A DNA stretch of 64,000 nt from Gemmatimonadota bacterium (GCA_022823225.1 JAJDXM010000024.1:186001-250000), one strand, 5' to 3'; counted from the first letter of the stretch, positions 16,781 through 26,671 are shown. The notes: generated by a model from the letters alone, not told the origin. Numbers and translations: made by a program.

Positions 16781-17701
16781 TCAGCGTCTTGGCGGCCGAG
16801 CCGGCCGACCCGCGTACCGGAAGTCCGTGATCTCTGCCGTAACGTCCCAGAGGTGACGCGCAAGTGCGTCGCTGCCCGCATTCCCCCGCATGCGGATTCT
16901 GCGCGGCGCACCCCGAAGGCCGAAGCGGGGACCGTAGAAGTCCAGCTTCTCCGCCGCCGGGTCGGTTGCCGCGCGCAACTGCGGGCGCACGCCGGCTTCC
17001 ACCGGAGGGAAGAGCAGGCGGGCCAGCGCCCCGCCGATTCCCACCGGACGTTGACTCCCCGTCGCCGTCATGCCCGGGTGAGCCGCAAGCGAGAGAGCCG
17101 AGGCACCCGCTGCATCCAGCCGACTCTGCAACTCGCGCGCGAACAGCAGATTGGCCAGCTTGCTGTCGCTGTATGCCTTGCTGCCGTTGTAGGGCCGCTT
17201 GCGCCAGTCGAGATCGTCCAGGTCGATGGCGCCTGCCAGATACGCCGCGCTCGTGACGGTGACCACCCTTGCGCCCGGCGTCGCGACCAGAAGCGGAAGC
17301 AGGTGGCCGGTGACCAAGAAGTGGCCGTAGTGGTTCGTGGCGATGTGCATCTCGTGGCCCAGCGGAGTCCGTTGCAGCGCGGCAAGACCCACCGCGGCCG
17401 CGTTGTTCAGCAGAACGTCGAGCCGGCGCGTCCGTGCCGAAACGCGTCCGGCGAACCGCTCGATGCCCGCCGGATCTGTGAGGTCGAGCGCGAGACCCTC
17501 GACCCTTGCGCCGGGCAGGTCGGCCAGAATCGCCCCGGCTGCGGCCCGCGCTCTGGCCTCGCTGCGGCTGGTGAGAAGGACCCGCGCGCCCCTGCACGCG
17601 AGTTCGAGTGCGGATCTGTAGCCGAGTCCCGCGCTTCCACCGGTCACTACGGCCGTACGGTCGTCGAGACGAGGCATGTCATCAAGTGTCCAACCGGGCA
17701 T
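16781..17701 (-). CDS. Short-chain dehydrogenase/reductase (retinol-dehydrogenase-like), copy 1
   Basis: A 306-residue NAD(P)-dependent oxidoreductase. The start ATG 17701 is chosen because MPGWTLDDMPRL aligns with the start of the paralogue at 22582. The Rossmann motif TGGSAGLGYRSA, the LDLTDP acidic site, an NNAA segment (usually NNAG), a catalytic Ser region (VTVTSAAY) and YSDSK (YxxxK) are all present. The APSC/C-terminal YGPRFG segment matches the WWOX/retinol-dehydrogenase-like subgroup. The substrate is unknown. With 22582-23517 it forms an inverted pair around the giant lipoprotein gene. Confidence 0.9.
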   Translation of the reverse strand: MPGWTLDDMPRLDDRTAVVTGGSAGLGYRSALELACRGARVLLTSRSEARARAAAGAILADLPGARVEGLALDLTDPAGIERFAGRVSARTRRLDVLLNNAAAVGLAALQRTPLGHEMHIATNHYGHFLVTGHLLPLLVATPGARVVTVTSAAYLAGAIDLDDLDWRKRPYNGSKAYSDSKLANLLFARELQSRLDAAGASALSLAAHPGMTATGSQRPVGIGGALARLLFPPVEAGVRPQLRAATDPAAEKLDFYGPRFGLRGAPRRIRMRGNAGSDALARHLWDVTAEITDFRYAGRPARPPRR

Positions 17702-17949
17702 GGGCGATGGCTTCTCCGGGCATGCAGGAACGTTTTCGAATCGAGTGTCCGGCTCTCGGAGCCGCCGAACCTTGATGGCCCGGCAATCCTGGCGCAAGCC
17801 GTGCCTTTATCGCTCTTCACGCGGGCTCGCGCGTGCGCGGTCTCCCCGCCCCCCTTCGGCTCCCCCGAATACCGCTCGCCCGTGGCCCGAGGACGGAGTG
17901 TGGTTGGGCGGATGCGGACGCCCGAGGGATCTCCCCGGCCCCGATCCGC

Positions 17950-20900
17950 CTATCGCCGCCAATCCCGGGGGCTCGGGATCCCGCGGCTCGACAGCGCCGT
18001 GGCCGGGGGGAGGTCCGCGCCGGCGCCGTCGGCCGCGACCCGGGCGAGCGGCGTGTCGTGGAGGATCGCCACGATCCGGCGGGTCGCCTCGTCCAGAACC
18101 AGTGTGGTGGCCGGTCCCGACGTGTCGGCGGCCTCGAGCGCGACCGATCCCTCCGGGCCGGAGAGCGTGATCGTCGCGAGCGCCTCGGCCCACCCGTCCT
18201 CGACGGGAATCGCGAAAAGGAACCCGGCGGCGGAGGTCCCGATGTCGGTCACCTCGCGCATGGCGAACCGGAGCGCGAACAGTTCGCCGCCACGGTGGTC
18301 GGAGCCGACCAGCCGGTACGGCCCGCCCTGTTCGGGCAGCGCGGGCCGCGCGTCCAGGACGAACGCGGGTTCGATCCTCAAGCGGCCGTCCTCGACGCCC
18401 CCGCGCACCACCAGTGTCCGCTCGGGGCTCCGTGTGGCGGCTGCCGAGGTGGCGTTCGGATTCCGGTAGCGGAGCGCCTTCGTGTAGGTGTAGTCGCTGA
18501 TCCTGTCGTTGGCGCGGCAATACGTCATGAGGTCCTTGGCGCCCGGATCGACGAGTGTGCCGGTCAACCGGTCGTATCCCCATGCTCCGATGCGTCCGTT
18601 GGCGTGGGGGAACCTGCCGTCGACGCCCTGGGCGCCCCCGCACGGAGAATGGCTGAGCGACAGGTTGTGCCCGAACTCGTGCGCGATGGTGTGCCCGTCG
18701 AAATTCGATACGCTCAGATGACTGCCGATGTACGCAACTCCGAGCACGCCCCCGTCGATCCACGGCGGCACGCCCATGTAGTAGCCGGACGCGGTGTCGG
18801 CCGCGTACACGAGGGCCAGATCGTCCAGCACCTTGCCCATGTTCTCCTTCGGGTCGTAGTCCACAAGCACCGCCTCGCGCACCGCGACCTCCATATCGGC
18901 GACCGGGAGCCACTCGCGGGTCTCGTAGAACACTTGGTGTTCCGCAGTGAGGCCGGCCGTGGCCCTGAGACCCGACGAGTCGGGCTTCTCCTGCCAAAGG
19001 AACGGTACGGCCGTCACGTTGAAGGACTGCATGGCCCGTATGTCGAGCGCCATGCGGCCTTCCTCCGGAATCCGACCGCCGATCCCGAGCGAGGTGTCCA
19101 GCGTGTTGTCCGGGTCGACCTCGACCACCATCTCCGTGCCGGGCACGATAACGTCGGCCGGCACCGCGACGTTCGCCGTGCGGTCCAGGTCGCCCTCGGC
19201 CATTTCCCAGGGCACCTGCCCGGAACTCCCGTCGATCCACACCGAGTGCGTCTCGGTGCCGTCCCGGTAGAAGGTCGCCCGGACCGGCGGCATCGACGCG
19301 ACCACCCCGGAGTCGGCCATCACGAACACGCGCAGCAGCGCCTCCTCGTTCGCCACCAGCGGGACCGCGAAGTCGTGCGATTGCACGGATTGTGTGAGGT
19401 AGGCCTCCACGGCCGGGGTTCGCGGTTCGAGGGAACTCGTGATCGCGTAGGATCCCCGCGTACCCGTGTGGAGCCCGAGCACGCGAACATAGTGGGGGCC
19501 TGCATCGACGTTGACCGCGATCTGCAATTGGGAGCCCTCGTCATCGAGGCTCATGAACTCTTCCCGGCCATCGTAGAGCACACCGAGGAGGGCGGCGTCG
19601 CCCTCCGACGCCAGAGTCAACATCCCCGCCCCGGCGACCTCGAGCCGGAACCAGTCCTCGTCCCCGTGGCTCTCCAGCTCGCCCTCGATCCGTTCGCCGA
19701 GTTTCGCACCGGTCGCGCCCTGTGCATCGTTGCCGTGGTCGTCCGGGCACGTCTCGACTTCCGCGTCCTCGATCCGCCCCACCCAATCCCGGAACGGCTT
19801 CGCGCCCGGCAGGCAAAGCCCGGTGCCGTCCAGCCGCAGCTTCGACAGCAGGGCCAGCCGCAGCATCCGCTCCGGCACTTCACCGCCGAGTTCCGGGTTG
19901 CCCCCGAGTGCCAGCGTCCGGAGGTGCGCCAGATTCCCGGTCTCCGACGCGAGGATGCCGGTCAGGCCGTTGTCCGCGAGGTCCAGCCCCGAGACCACGT
20001 CGGCCGTGTCCGCCGTCACGCCGTGCCACTCGTCCAGCGGCGTGTCGGTCAGCCAGTTCTCGTTGTTGCTCCAGTCGTCGCCGTTCGCCCACCGGTAGAT
20101 TTGTTTGAGAGTTCTGCGGTCGGCGTCCACAACGATCCCGCAGGGTCTGGCCCACACTTCGTCCAATCCCGCCACCCATTGCTCGAACGCCGTCGTCTGC
20201 GGCACGCAGAGGTCGGTCGAACTCAGGGTCATCTTCTTCAGGGATGTCAGATTGGTCAGTGTTGGCGGCAGCGGACCGGTCAGTTTCGGGTTGCCGACAA
20301 GCCACAGGACTTCCAGTTTGCCGAGGTCGCCGAGTTCGGCGGGCACCGGGCCGCCCAGGTCGTTCCGTTGAGCGTTCAGGTACCGCAACTCGGTCAGGTT
20401 GCCCAGCTCCGGCGGAATCGGCCCGACGAGCCGGTTGGGACCGAGTTCGAGCCTCCTCAAGGCGACAAGCTCGCCGAGTTCGGGCGGAACGGGTCCCGAC
20501 AGGTGGTTCCATCCGAGGAGCAGTTCCTCCAGTCCGGCAAGCGTGCCCAGTTCGGGTGGGATGGAACCGGTCAGTTCGTTGGCGTGGAGTCCCAGATCCC
20601 TCAGGCTGGCAAGGCTGCCTAGCTCCGGCGGAATCGGCCCGGTGAAGTTGTTGATGCCGAGCCACAGCACCTCGAGGCTGGACATTTCGCCCAGCCACGG
20701 TGGGACCGGGCCGGTCAAGCGATTGTCGCCGAGCGCGAGTTCAGCCAAGCGTGAGAGTTCGCCCAGTTCGGGGGGGATCGGGCCCGTGAGGACATTGCCG
20801 GTGAGATTGAGGTGGACCAGGCGCGAAAGCCTGCCCAACTCCGGCGGGATCGGGCCGGACAGTTGGTTGTGGCCGAGCCTGAGATCCTTCATGCCGGAAA

Positions 20901-22380
20901 GGTCGCCCAGCTCCGGCGGGATCGGGCCGGACAGTTGATTGCCGTCGAGCCAAAGTTCGACCAAACCGGGAAGATTGCCGAGTTCGGGAGGGATCGTGCC
21001 GGTCAGGTTGTTGCGCTTGAGCCACAGTGCTTCCAGGCGCGTCAGATCGCCCAACTCAGGCGGGATCCGGCCCTTGAGATTGTTGTTCTCGAGGACAAGC
21101 ACAACGACCCGTCCGTCGTCGTCCACCCAAATGCCCTTCCAGTCCTTGAGCGGTGCATCCGTCATCCAGCCGTCACTTTTTGTCCAGTTCGGCCCGTCGG
21201 TCGCCTCGTAGAGGGCGGCCAGCACCGCCCGGTCATCACTCGCCGCGTTGTCGCTTGCCACTGTGATTTCGGCAGCGCCCGCGACCTCTCCGGCCGCCGC
21301 TTTGATCGTGGCCGTTCCCGTGTCGCCGGCCTGCACCAGTCCGATCGAGTCCACCGTTGCGACCGAGTCGTTGCTCGACGACCAGACGAACTGCGCGCCC
21401 TCCACCAGGTAGCCCTCCGCGTCCAACGCCTCGGCGCTCAGCCGCACGGTGTCGCCGGGACTGAGCCGGGCAGATGGCGGGGACACAACGACCGTGTCAA
21501 CCTGCTGCGCGACGATCACGGCTGCCGCGCCGGTCGCTTCGCCTGCCGCCGCTCTGATCGTGGTTGCGCCCACACCGCCAGCACTCACCAGTCCGGCCGA
21601 GTCCACTTCGGCGACCGCTTCGTCCACGCTCGACCACGAAACGGACACGCCCGCCATCGCGCGCGCGATCTGGTCGCGCACCTCCGCCGACAACTGCCTT
21701 GTCCGCCCCAACGCCGCGAGCACGACCGTGTCCGGAGTCACGATGATCGCGGTGGGTATCGCGGCGGCCACCACGAACTCCGCGCTGCCGGACACCCCCG
21801 CCGTCGTTGCCGTCGCCGTTGCCCGGCCCGGAGCCACGCCCGTAGCCAGTCCCGAGTCGTCGATCACGGCGACCGTGGTGTCACTCGATGCCCAAGCGAA
21901 GGCCGCGTCGTTCACCGCATGTCCGTTCGCGTCGGCAGCCACCGCCGAAAACAGCACCGCGTCCCTCTCCACGATCGGGTTGGGCGGTCCTGTGACCGCG
22001 ACCGCGCTCACCGCCTGCCGCACGGTCAACGCGGCGCTTCCCGACGCTTCGCCCGCCGTCGCCGTGATCGTCGCCAATCCGTTGCCCGTCGCGGTCGCGA
22101 GTCCCGACCCGTCCACCGCCCCGACCAGCGCTTCGCTGCTCGACCACGATACCGGGGCGTTGGGCATCAGGGCGCCATGCTGGTCACGCACCTCGGCAGC
22201 GAAGGCGACCGTCGCGCCCAAGGCGGCCAGTTCCGCCGACGCGGGCGTCACGGCCACGGTCGTCGCGCGCGCCGGATCAGGTTCGGGCTCCGTGCTCCCG
22301 TCACTACACGAAAGAGCCCCCAATGCGATTGCGGCCAGACCCGCCGCGACAACCCGGGATCGACAGTGGGGATGTGCCAT
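17950..22380 (-). CDS. Giant lipoprotein: Ig-like repeats, LRR, PPC and zinc metalloprotease
   Basis: A 1476-residue surface protein. ATG 22380 gives a lipoprotein signal with lipobox LGALSC (Cys25). Residues about 35-385 hold four BIG2-type Ig-like domains (each ending in a TATITA-like strand). From about 400 to 720 runs a leucine-rich block of about 13 repeats with the plant-type consensus LTGxIPPELGxL, then a second short LRR block near 760-840. Residues about 890-990 look like a bacterial pre-peptidase C-terminal domain (GDEDWFRLEV). The last part is a zinc protease with HEFGHNLSLSH at 1234-1244. The antisense strand carries long shadow frames. It is probably a surface adhesin/protease; the substrate is unknown. 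Confidence 0.88.
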   Translation of the reverse strand: MAHPHCRSRVVAAGLAAIALGALSCSDGSTEPEPDPARATTVAVTPASAELAALGATVAFAAEVRDQHGALMPNAPVSWSSSEALVGAVDGSGLATATGNGLATITATAGEASGSAALTVRQAVSAVAVTGPPNPIVERDAVLFSAVAADANGHAVNDAAFAWASSDTTVAVIDDSGLATGVAPGRATATATTAGVSGSAEFVVAAAIPTAIIVTPDTVVLAALGRTRQLSAEVRDQIARAMAGVSVSWSSVDEAVAEVDSAGLVSAGGVGATTIRAAAGEATGAAAVIVAQQVDTVVVSPPSARLSPGDTVRLSAEALDAEGYLVEGAQFVWSSSNDSVATVDSIGLVQAGDTGTATIKAAAGEVAGAAEITVASDNAASDDRAVLAALYEATDGPNWTKSDGWMTDAPLKDWKGIWVDDDGRVVVLVLENNNLKGRIPPELGDLTRLEALWLKRNNLTGTIPPELGNLPGLVELWLDGNQLSGPIPPELGDLSGMKDLRLGHNQLSGPIPPELGRLSRLVHLNLTGNVLTGPIPPELGELSRLAELALGDNRLTGPVPPWLGEMSSLEVLWLGINNFTGPIPPELGSLASLRDLGLHANELTGSIPPELGTLAGLEELLLGWNHLSGPVPPELGELVALRRLELGPNRLVGPIPPELGNLTELRYLNAQRNDLGGPVPAELGDLGKLEVLWLVGNPKLTGPLPPTLTNLTSLKKMTLSSTDLCVPQTTAFEQWVAGLDEVWARPCGIVVDADRRTLKQIYRWANGDDWSNNENWLTDTPLDEWHGVTADTADVVSGLDLADNGLTGILASETGNLAHLRTLALGGNPELGGEVPERMLRLALLSKLRLDGTGLCLPGAKPFRDWVGRIEDAEVETCPDDHGNDAQGATGAKLGERIEGELESHGDEDWFRLEVAGAGMLTLASEGDAALLGVLYDGREEFMSLDDEGSQLQIAVNVDAGPHYVRVLGLHTGTRGSYAITSSLEPRTPAVEAYLTQSVQSHDFAVPLVANEEALLRVFVMADSGVVASMPPVRATFYRDGTETHSVWIDGSSGQVPWEMAEGDLDRTANVAVPADVIVPGTEMVVEVDPDNTLDTSLGIGGRIPEEGRMALDIRAMQSFNVTAVPFLWQEKPDSSGLRATAGLTAEHQVFYETREWLPVADMEVAVREAVLVDYDPKENMGKVLDDLALVYAADTASGYYMGVPPWIDGGVLGVAYIGSHLSVSNFDGHTIAHEFGHNLSLSHSPCGGAQGVDGRFPHANGRIGAWGYDRLTGTLVDPGAKDLMTYCRANDRISDYTYTKALRYRNPNATSAAATRSPERTLVVRGGVEDGRLRIEPAFVLDARPALPEQGGPYRLVGSDHRGGELFALRFAMREVTDIGTSAAGFLFAIPVEDGWAEALATITLSGPEGSVALEAADTSGPATTLVLDEATRRIVAILHDTPLARVAADGAGADLPPATALSSRGIPSPRDWRR

Positions 22381-22581
22381 GGCGGCATCAATGTACGGCC
22401 CCGGCCGAAGCGGGGCCATCAGCCGAATCAGGCGCCGGGGCCGAGGGGCCTCCGGTGAGCAGTGCCGTCGCACCCCTTCGAGAGTGGGCCGGATCGGTTA
22501 CGTTATGGATTCGGTGTCCCGGGTCGTCGCGAGCCGGCCGACCGGGACACGCTCAGTCGAACATCTCGCATGGAGAGCGGA

Positions 22582-23517
22582 ATGTCCGGATGGAAGCTGC
22601 GAGAGATGCCCGACCTCGGTGGCCGCACCGCCGTCGTGACCGGGGGCAACACGGGACTCGGCCACAGATCCGCACTCGAGTTGGCCCGCAAGGGGGCGCG
22701 GGTCTTCCTCACCAGCCGCAGCGGGGCACGGGGACGGGCCGCCGCAGCCGCGATCGCATCCGACGTTCCGGGCACGAGTGTCGAGGGGATCGAGCTGGAT
22801 CTCACAGATCCGGCGAGCATCGAACGGTTCGCCGAGCGCGTTGCGTCACGCGCGGATCGGCTGGACATCCTGCTCAACAATGCGGGCGTCGTCAGTCTCG
22901 CTTTCCTGCAACGGACCCCGGCGGGCCACGAGATGCACATGGCGACGAATCACTTCGGACACTTTCTGGTCACCGGGCATCTTCTCCCGCTGCTGCTCGC
23001 GACCGCGGGCGCCCGCGTCTGCACGGTGACCAGCGGCGGCTACCGGTACGGCACCCTCGACTTCGACGATCTGGATTGGAGGAAGCGGCCGTACCACCCC
23101 GTGAAGGCCTACGGCGCCAGCAAGCTCGCCAACCTGTTGTTCACGAGAGAACTGCAACGCCGGTTTGACTCTGCGGGCGCCAGCGCGCTCGCCCTCTCGG
23201 CGCATCCGGGCCTGACCCGCACCGAGCGGCAGCAATCGAGCGGAATGGGCGGCATGCTGTCCCGCCTCCTCGCTTCTTCGGTCGACGTTGGCGTGGCTCC
23301 GCAACTACGTGCCGTCACCGATCCGGCCGCCGGGAAGATGGGCTTCTACGGTCCCCGCTTCGGCATCTACGGGTCCGCCCGCCGCACCTCCCCCGTCTCC
23401 GGTCCCGCAACCAGCGACGCCCTCGCGCAGCTACTCTGGCGTTTCACGGAGGAGACCACCGGGTTCCGCTACCCACCTCCGGTGGATTCATCCACCTTCG
23501 GGGCGAGCGCGGGATGA
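22582..23517 (+). CDS. Short-chain dehydrogenase/reductase, copy 2
   Basis: A 311-residue SDR. ATG 22582 is preceded by GGAGAG; ATG 22570 is a weaker option. The motifs are TGGNTGLGHRSA, ELDLTDP, NNAGVVS, a Ser in VTSGGY and YGASK (YxxxK). By eye it agrees with copy 1 at about six residues in ten along the full length, including the DDLDWRKRPY and FYGPRFG blocks. It is divergent from the giant lipoprotein gene, 201 bp away, and in inverted orientation to copy 1. Confidence 0.92.
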   Translation: MSGWKLREMPDLGGRTAVVTGGNTGLGHRSALELARKGARVFLTSRSGARGRAAAAAIASDVPGTSVEGIELDLTDPASIERFAERVASRADRLDILLNNAGVVSLAFLQRTPAGHEMHMATNHFGHFLVTGHLLPLLLATAGARVCTVTSGGYRYGTLDFDDLDWRKRPYHPVKAYGASKLANLLFTRELQRRFDSAGASALALSAHPGLTRTERQQSSGMGGMLSRLLASSVDVGVAPQLRAVTDPAAGKMGFYGPRFGIYGSARRTSPVSGPATSDALAQLLWRFTEETTGFRYPPPVDSSTFGASAG

Positions 23518-23756
23518 CTCGGTAGGGCGCCGGCGGCCCGTTCTAAATCGCCTTCGCCAGTCTGAGGCGCTGTGTCTGTTTCGCGGGATTGGGATGGCGA
23601 TGAGTCGGCCGGACCACCTGCGAATTCGCCGCCCTTCCGCAGCGCCCAGGATGCCGTTACACTCGGAGCCGTGCTCCGAGAGGGGGCACGTTACGGACCT
23701 GATGCGGTCTGTTCCAGTTCGCTTTCGACCAACTTCCTCCACGAGGAGAATCAACG

Positions 23757-24392
23757 ATGCCCGCCACGCGCAATCTCATTCCTGCGGTATTGATCGCACT
23801 CGTTCTGCCGGCAGTTCCGGCGACCGCTCAGACGACCCTCGGCCTGAAGGGCGGCGTCGGATTCGCCACCGTGACCATCGAGGACGCCGCGGTCGAGGAG
23901 GAGTCCGTTTCACGCATCGTCGCGGGACTTGAACTCGGTGTCCCCGTATCCGGCATGTTCAGCTTGAGGATCGGCGGCGCATACGCTCAGAAGGGCGGCA
24001 GCGGCGTGGCCGGGGGCGACAGGATCACCCTGAGCCTCGACTACATCCAGTTCGACGCCATGGCCCGGGTGGCCACGTCAAGCGATCGAGGCATCTCCTT
24101 CGGTGTGATGGCCGGACCGTGGATCGGATTGCGGCTCTCGTGCGATGTGGAGGCTGCCGGCCAGGGGTTCGATTTCAGCGCCCCGTGCGACGATGCGGAC
24201 TTTTCCGATTTCGACTTCAACACACTCGACTCCGGATTGGCATTCGGCGGAGGGGTCGAGGTCCCTCTCTCCGGCAGCCTGCGGCTGGGGATCGATGCAG
24301 TCTACTCGCTCGGGCTCGCCTCCGTGGACCAGGACGACTCCAAGACCCGGCTCCTGACACTTCGGGCAGGCGTGACCTTCCCCATCGGTTGA
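23757..24392 (+). CDS. Outer-membrane beta-barrel protein (PorT/OMP_b-brl-like)
   Basis: A 211-residue protein; start ATG 23757 behind GAGGAGAA. A Sec signal (MPATRNLIPAVLIALVL...ATAQ) precedes alternating strands such as LGLKGGVGFATVTI, FSLRIGGAYAQKGG and LRLGIDAVYSLGL, ending LLTLRAGVTFPIG with a C-terminal hydrophobic strand. This is the usual form of small 8-strand barrels of the PorT-like group. Two Cys residues in the loop near residue 135-150 could pair. The function is unknown. Confidence 0.82.
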   Translation: MPATRNLIPAVLIALVLPAVPATAQTTLGLKGGVGFATVTIEDAAVEEESVSRIVAGLELGVPVSGMFSLRIGGAYAQKGGSGVAGGDRITLSLDYIQFDAMARVATSSDRGISFGVMAGPWIGLRLSCDVEAAGQGFDFSAPCDDADFSDFDFNTLDSGLAFGGGVEVPLSGSLRLGIDAVYSLGLASVDQDDSKTRLLTLRAGVTFPIG

Positions 24393-24432
24393 CGGGCAGG
24401 CCCTGCGGCGAAGTCGCGTTGCGGGTCGGGTT

Positions 24433-25074
24433 TCAGGAGCCCGCAACCAATAGGAGTTCGCGGTCGATCTCGCGCCCGCATACCGTCCCCGAAATCTGCG
24501 CCACGGGAGCAGCACCCCGCGACACGACTTCCAGCGCAATCCGGCTCGTCACCACGTTCGCCACTTCACAGCGACCGCTGCGCTGGCCGGCCGCCCAGTC
24601 CAGCGTGCCCGCGGACTCCGCCTCAAGCAGGATACTGGCAAGTCGTGGCACCAAGGTGACTCGAATCGACTGCGCCAAACCGTCGCTGTCCACCACGAGC
24701 CGCAGCCCGTCGCTGCGGAACGCGCAGTTCTTGGCGGCCAGCGAACCGGACACCTCTGCGGTAACCTGTCCCGTGTGTAACCTGGAGGCCGCCACTCCCT
24801 TGAAGGTGGCGCCGCCGCCATCGGCGCATGGAATCGTCGCGTTGACCAACGGATCCGGCAACAGCACAGGGGCGGGATAGGGGCCGAGATGGAAGATTTC
24901 GCCGTGGACCAGCAACTCCCCGCCGTACAAGCCCTGAACCAGCGCGGCGGCTTCGGCGTCGGTCATCAGGGGTTCCGGCGCGGTGGTCTTTCCGCACCCG
25001 GTCAGTGCCGGCGCAGTCGAGGACAGCACCACGATGAGCCAACGACGTGTCGCGGATGTCAGGGATGTCAGCAT
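24433..25074 (-). CDS. Hypothetical lipoprotein, paralogue of 38298-38897
   Basis: A 213-residue protein with lipobox ALTGC (Cys about 27) and then MTDAEAAALVQGLYGG. It shares an order of features with 38298: a Thr/Asp-Ala-Glu start, a Cys-plus-Gly-Gly motif, an NC/GC pair in the middle, GTLDWAAGQRSGRCEV against GLAWEYDGRSGSCNI, and ISGTVCG against LTGMLCG near the end. The four Cys residues are placed alike. The family is not recognised. It converges on the barrel gene 23757 with 40 bp between stops. Confidence 0.72.
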   Translation of the reverse strand: MLTSLTSATRRWLIVVLSSTAPALTGCGKTTAPEPLMTDAEAAALVQGLYGGELLVHGEIFHLGPYPAPVLLPDPLVNATIPCADGGGATFKGVAASRLHTGQVTAEVSGSLAAKNCAFRSDGLRLVVDSDGLAQSIRVTLVPRLASILLEAESAGTLDWAAGQRSGRCEVANVVTSRIALEVVSRGAAPVAQISGTVCGREIDRELLLVAGS

Positions 25075-25212
25075 GCAGGCCGTCCTTTACGGTCGCGAGT
25101 ACACCCTGTGCCTCAGCTTGGCTCGGCGCACAGTACGATTAGCAATATGGAACCCATATGGCCACCCCGCCACCGAGGGGATCGTTTCGCGCCCCATCGC
25201 GTGGTGCTCGGG

Positions 25213-25680
25213 CTAGCCCTCCCCGGTCTCGCGGCTCACTCTTCCCAGGTACATGAAGCCCTCCGAGTCGTTGCCGGTGAACTCGCAATCGTCATCCGTA
25301 CCCAGAGCGGTCCCGTTCAGCACGAGGTCACCACCGGCAGTGACGTAGCCATGGTAGGTATTCCACACGCAGCCGCTGTTGAAGCTCACTTCCAGAGAGA
25401 GCGGCTCACCGACGCCCACCTTCCCGCCGAACTCATAGTCGCTGTCGTACCAGACGGTCTCCTCGTCGGTCAGGATGACCCCGGAGATCAGGCCGGCGCC
25501 GAAGATCGAATCGCCTTGCTGTTCGACCGTCAGGTCAAGCACCGACATGTTCGCGAGCCCGTCCGCGCGCCACGCGCCCGTGCCCACGTACTGGCCCGCC
25601 AGATCGGTATACTCTTCCGGTGCGGTCGTGTCGGTGCATGCCAGCAGGGCTGCCAGCAGGAACATGCCCGTCGCTCTCAT
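25213..25680 (-). CDS. Hypothetical lipoprotein, beta-rich
   Basis: A 155-residue protein with lipobox LLAC (Cys about 15) and then TDTTAPEEYTDLAGQYVGTG. Alternating strands follow (LDLTVEQQGDSIFGAG, DLVLNGTALG), as in small lipocalin-like or META-like folds, with two Cys (SGCVW, DDCEF). The family is not certain. It lies 138 bp upstream of the minus-strand lipoprotein 24433 and may share its transcript. Confidence 0.7.
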   Translation of the reverse strand: MRATGMFLLAALLACTDTTAPEEYTDLAGQYVGTGAWRADGLANMSVLDLTVEQQGDSIFGAGLISGVILTDEETVWYDSDYEFGGKVGVGEPLSLEVSFNSGCVWNTYHGYVTAGGDLVLNGTALGTDDDCEFTGNDSEGFMYLGRVSRETGEG

Positions 25681-25942
25681 CGCCTTTGCCTCTGTTCACC
25701 GCCGGTCGCGCAGTCCCGCCGCTACCCGTCGAAGCCTCGTTTCCTCTTGCGCCAGCGTTTCCGTGAGCAGGGAAGCATGGCTGGCGGGAGGGGCTGCCGC
25801 AAGGGTCCGCGCGGCTGGGAGTTCCGCACGGAAGCCGGGCTTCCCCAGAAGTCCGACCGCAAGGTGTGCGCGGTCCGCCGCGCAAACCGATTCGCCGGCA
25901 AGAGGGTCCGCGCGTGCGGCGCAACGGACCCATTCGCCGACT
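25681..25942. other. Intergenic between divergent lipoprotein genes
   Basis: No gene or known element is seen; it should contain the promoter of the minus-strand lipoprotein. Confidence 0.3.
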
Positions 25943-26015
25943 GGGGGGAATCTCCCCGCCCGCCGCGCCGGGAATCACCCGTCAGAATCTCAGGGTTTTC
26001 CCTCTAGGAGCGCTC
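25943..26015 (+). promoter_or_regulatory. Tandem-palindrome leader element, copy A
   Basis: Order: GGGGGGAATCTCCCC, GGGAATCACCCGTC, CAGGGTTTTCCCTCT, then GGAGCGCT. The palindrome centres are 23-25 bp apart. It lies about 95 bp upstream of the lipoprotein gene 26111. The same series occurs at 28218, 29699, 33944, 35243 and 35716, more loosely at 38056, and on the other strand at 39983 and 41285. Confidence 0.7.
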
Positions 26016-26110
26016 AAACGCGTGGCGAATCTTGGGGGCTTCAGTCCAGTTGCACCCAAGAAGCCGCTTGGGTCGCATGACAGATTCCTATCCGAAGAGG
26101 GGAGGAAACC

Positions 26111-26671
26111 ATGAAGACGGCACTCACACGACTCGCTACCGCCACCATGAAGGGACTGGTCATCCCCGTTGTGGTCATCGCCGGCCTGTTTGCCTGCAGT
26201 GACACCGTGGTGGAACCGCCTGCGATCGAGGAGCCGACCGAGTTCGAGCTGGTGACGGATATTCTGTCACAGCCGCGCGGTCCGACGACGAGCAGGCGGC
26301 TGAACGTCGCTCAGGGGCAGGATCCGGATGTGGTCCGGCGACATCTGCGGTTGTGGGCCGCCACGCCGGATGGGAACACGCTGTTCCAACCTGGGGAGAT
26401 CAAGGCGGTGCGGCGCAAGCCGCCCGGCGACTGGGCGGCGGATGGTGACACGCCGGAACCACGCTGCGAATTCGTCACGGGCGGTTCGGCCGAGGAGTAC
26501 AATGCGTTCAAGGAGTGCAAGAAGGCGGCGGAAGAGGACGAGGATTGCGACGCTGAGGACGAGGACGTAAGCATCCTCGTGCGCGACGAAGACGGCGGAT
26601 TTCGGGTCGTCATCATCGCCCTTCATGTGCACTGTGCCGACGAGGAGGGGGGGACCGGCGACCCTAACTGA
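26111..26671 (+). CDS. Hypothetical acidic lipoprotein with shared MKTALTRLA leader
   Basis: A 186-residue protein; ATG 26111 follows GGGGAGGAAACC. The first residues MKTALTRLATA are the same as in the genes at 29873, 34115 and 35887, although the rest differs. Lipobox GLFAC (about residue 29). The mature part has a conserved-looking middle (DPDVVRRHLRLWAATPDGN) and a highly acidic stretch (EEDEDCDAEDED), then VSILVRDEDGGFRVVIIALH. The function is unknown. It sits under the palindromic leader and is followed by a hairpin. Confidence 0.75.
   Translation: MKTALTRLATATMKGLVIPVVVIAGLFACSDTVVEPPAIEEPTEFELVTDILSQPRGPTTSRRLNVAQGQDPDVVRRHLRLWAATPDGNTLFQPGEIKAVRRKPPGDWAADGDTPEPRCEFVTGGSAEEYNAFKECKKAAEEDEDCDAEDEDVSILVRDEDGGFRVVIIALHVHCADEEGGTGDPN

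Noticed and set aside
15046-16830. 594-codon plus-strand frame over the GIY-YIG operon
   Set aside because: Low-complexity Arg/Pro/Ser product spanning several minus-strand genes joined by overlaps; no ribosome-binding site.
17833-20622. 929-codon plus-strand frame opposite the giant lipoprotein gene
   Set aside because: Arg/His/Val-rich mirror of a GC-rich coding strand, without start signal or domains; the minus strand carries clear Ig, LRR and protease motifs.
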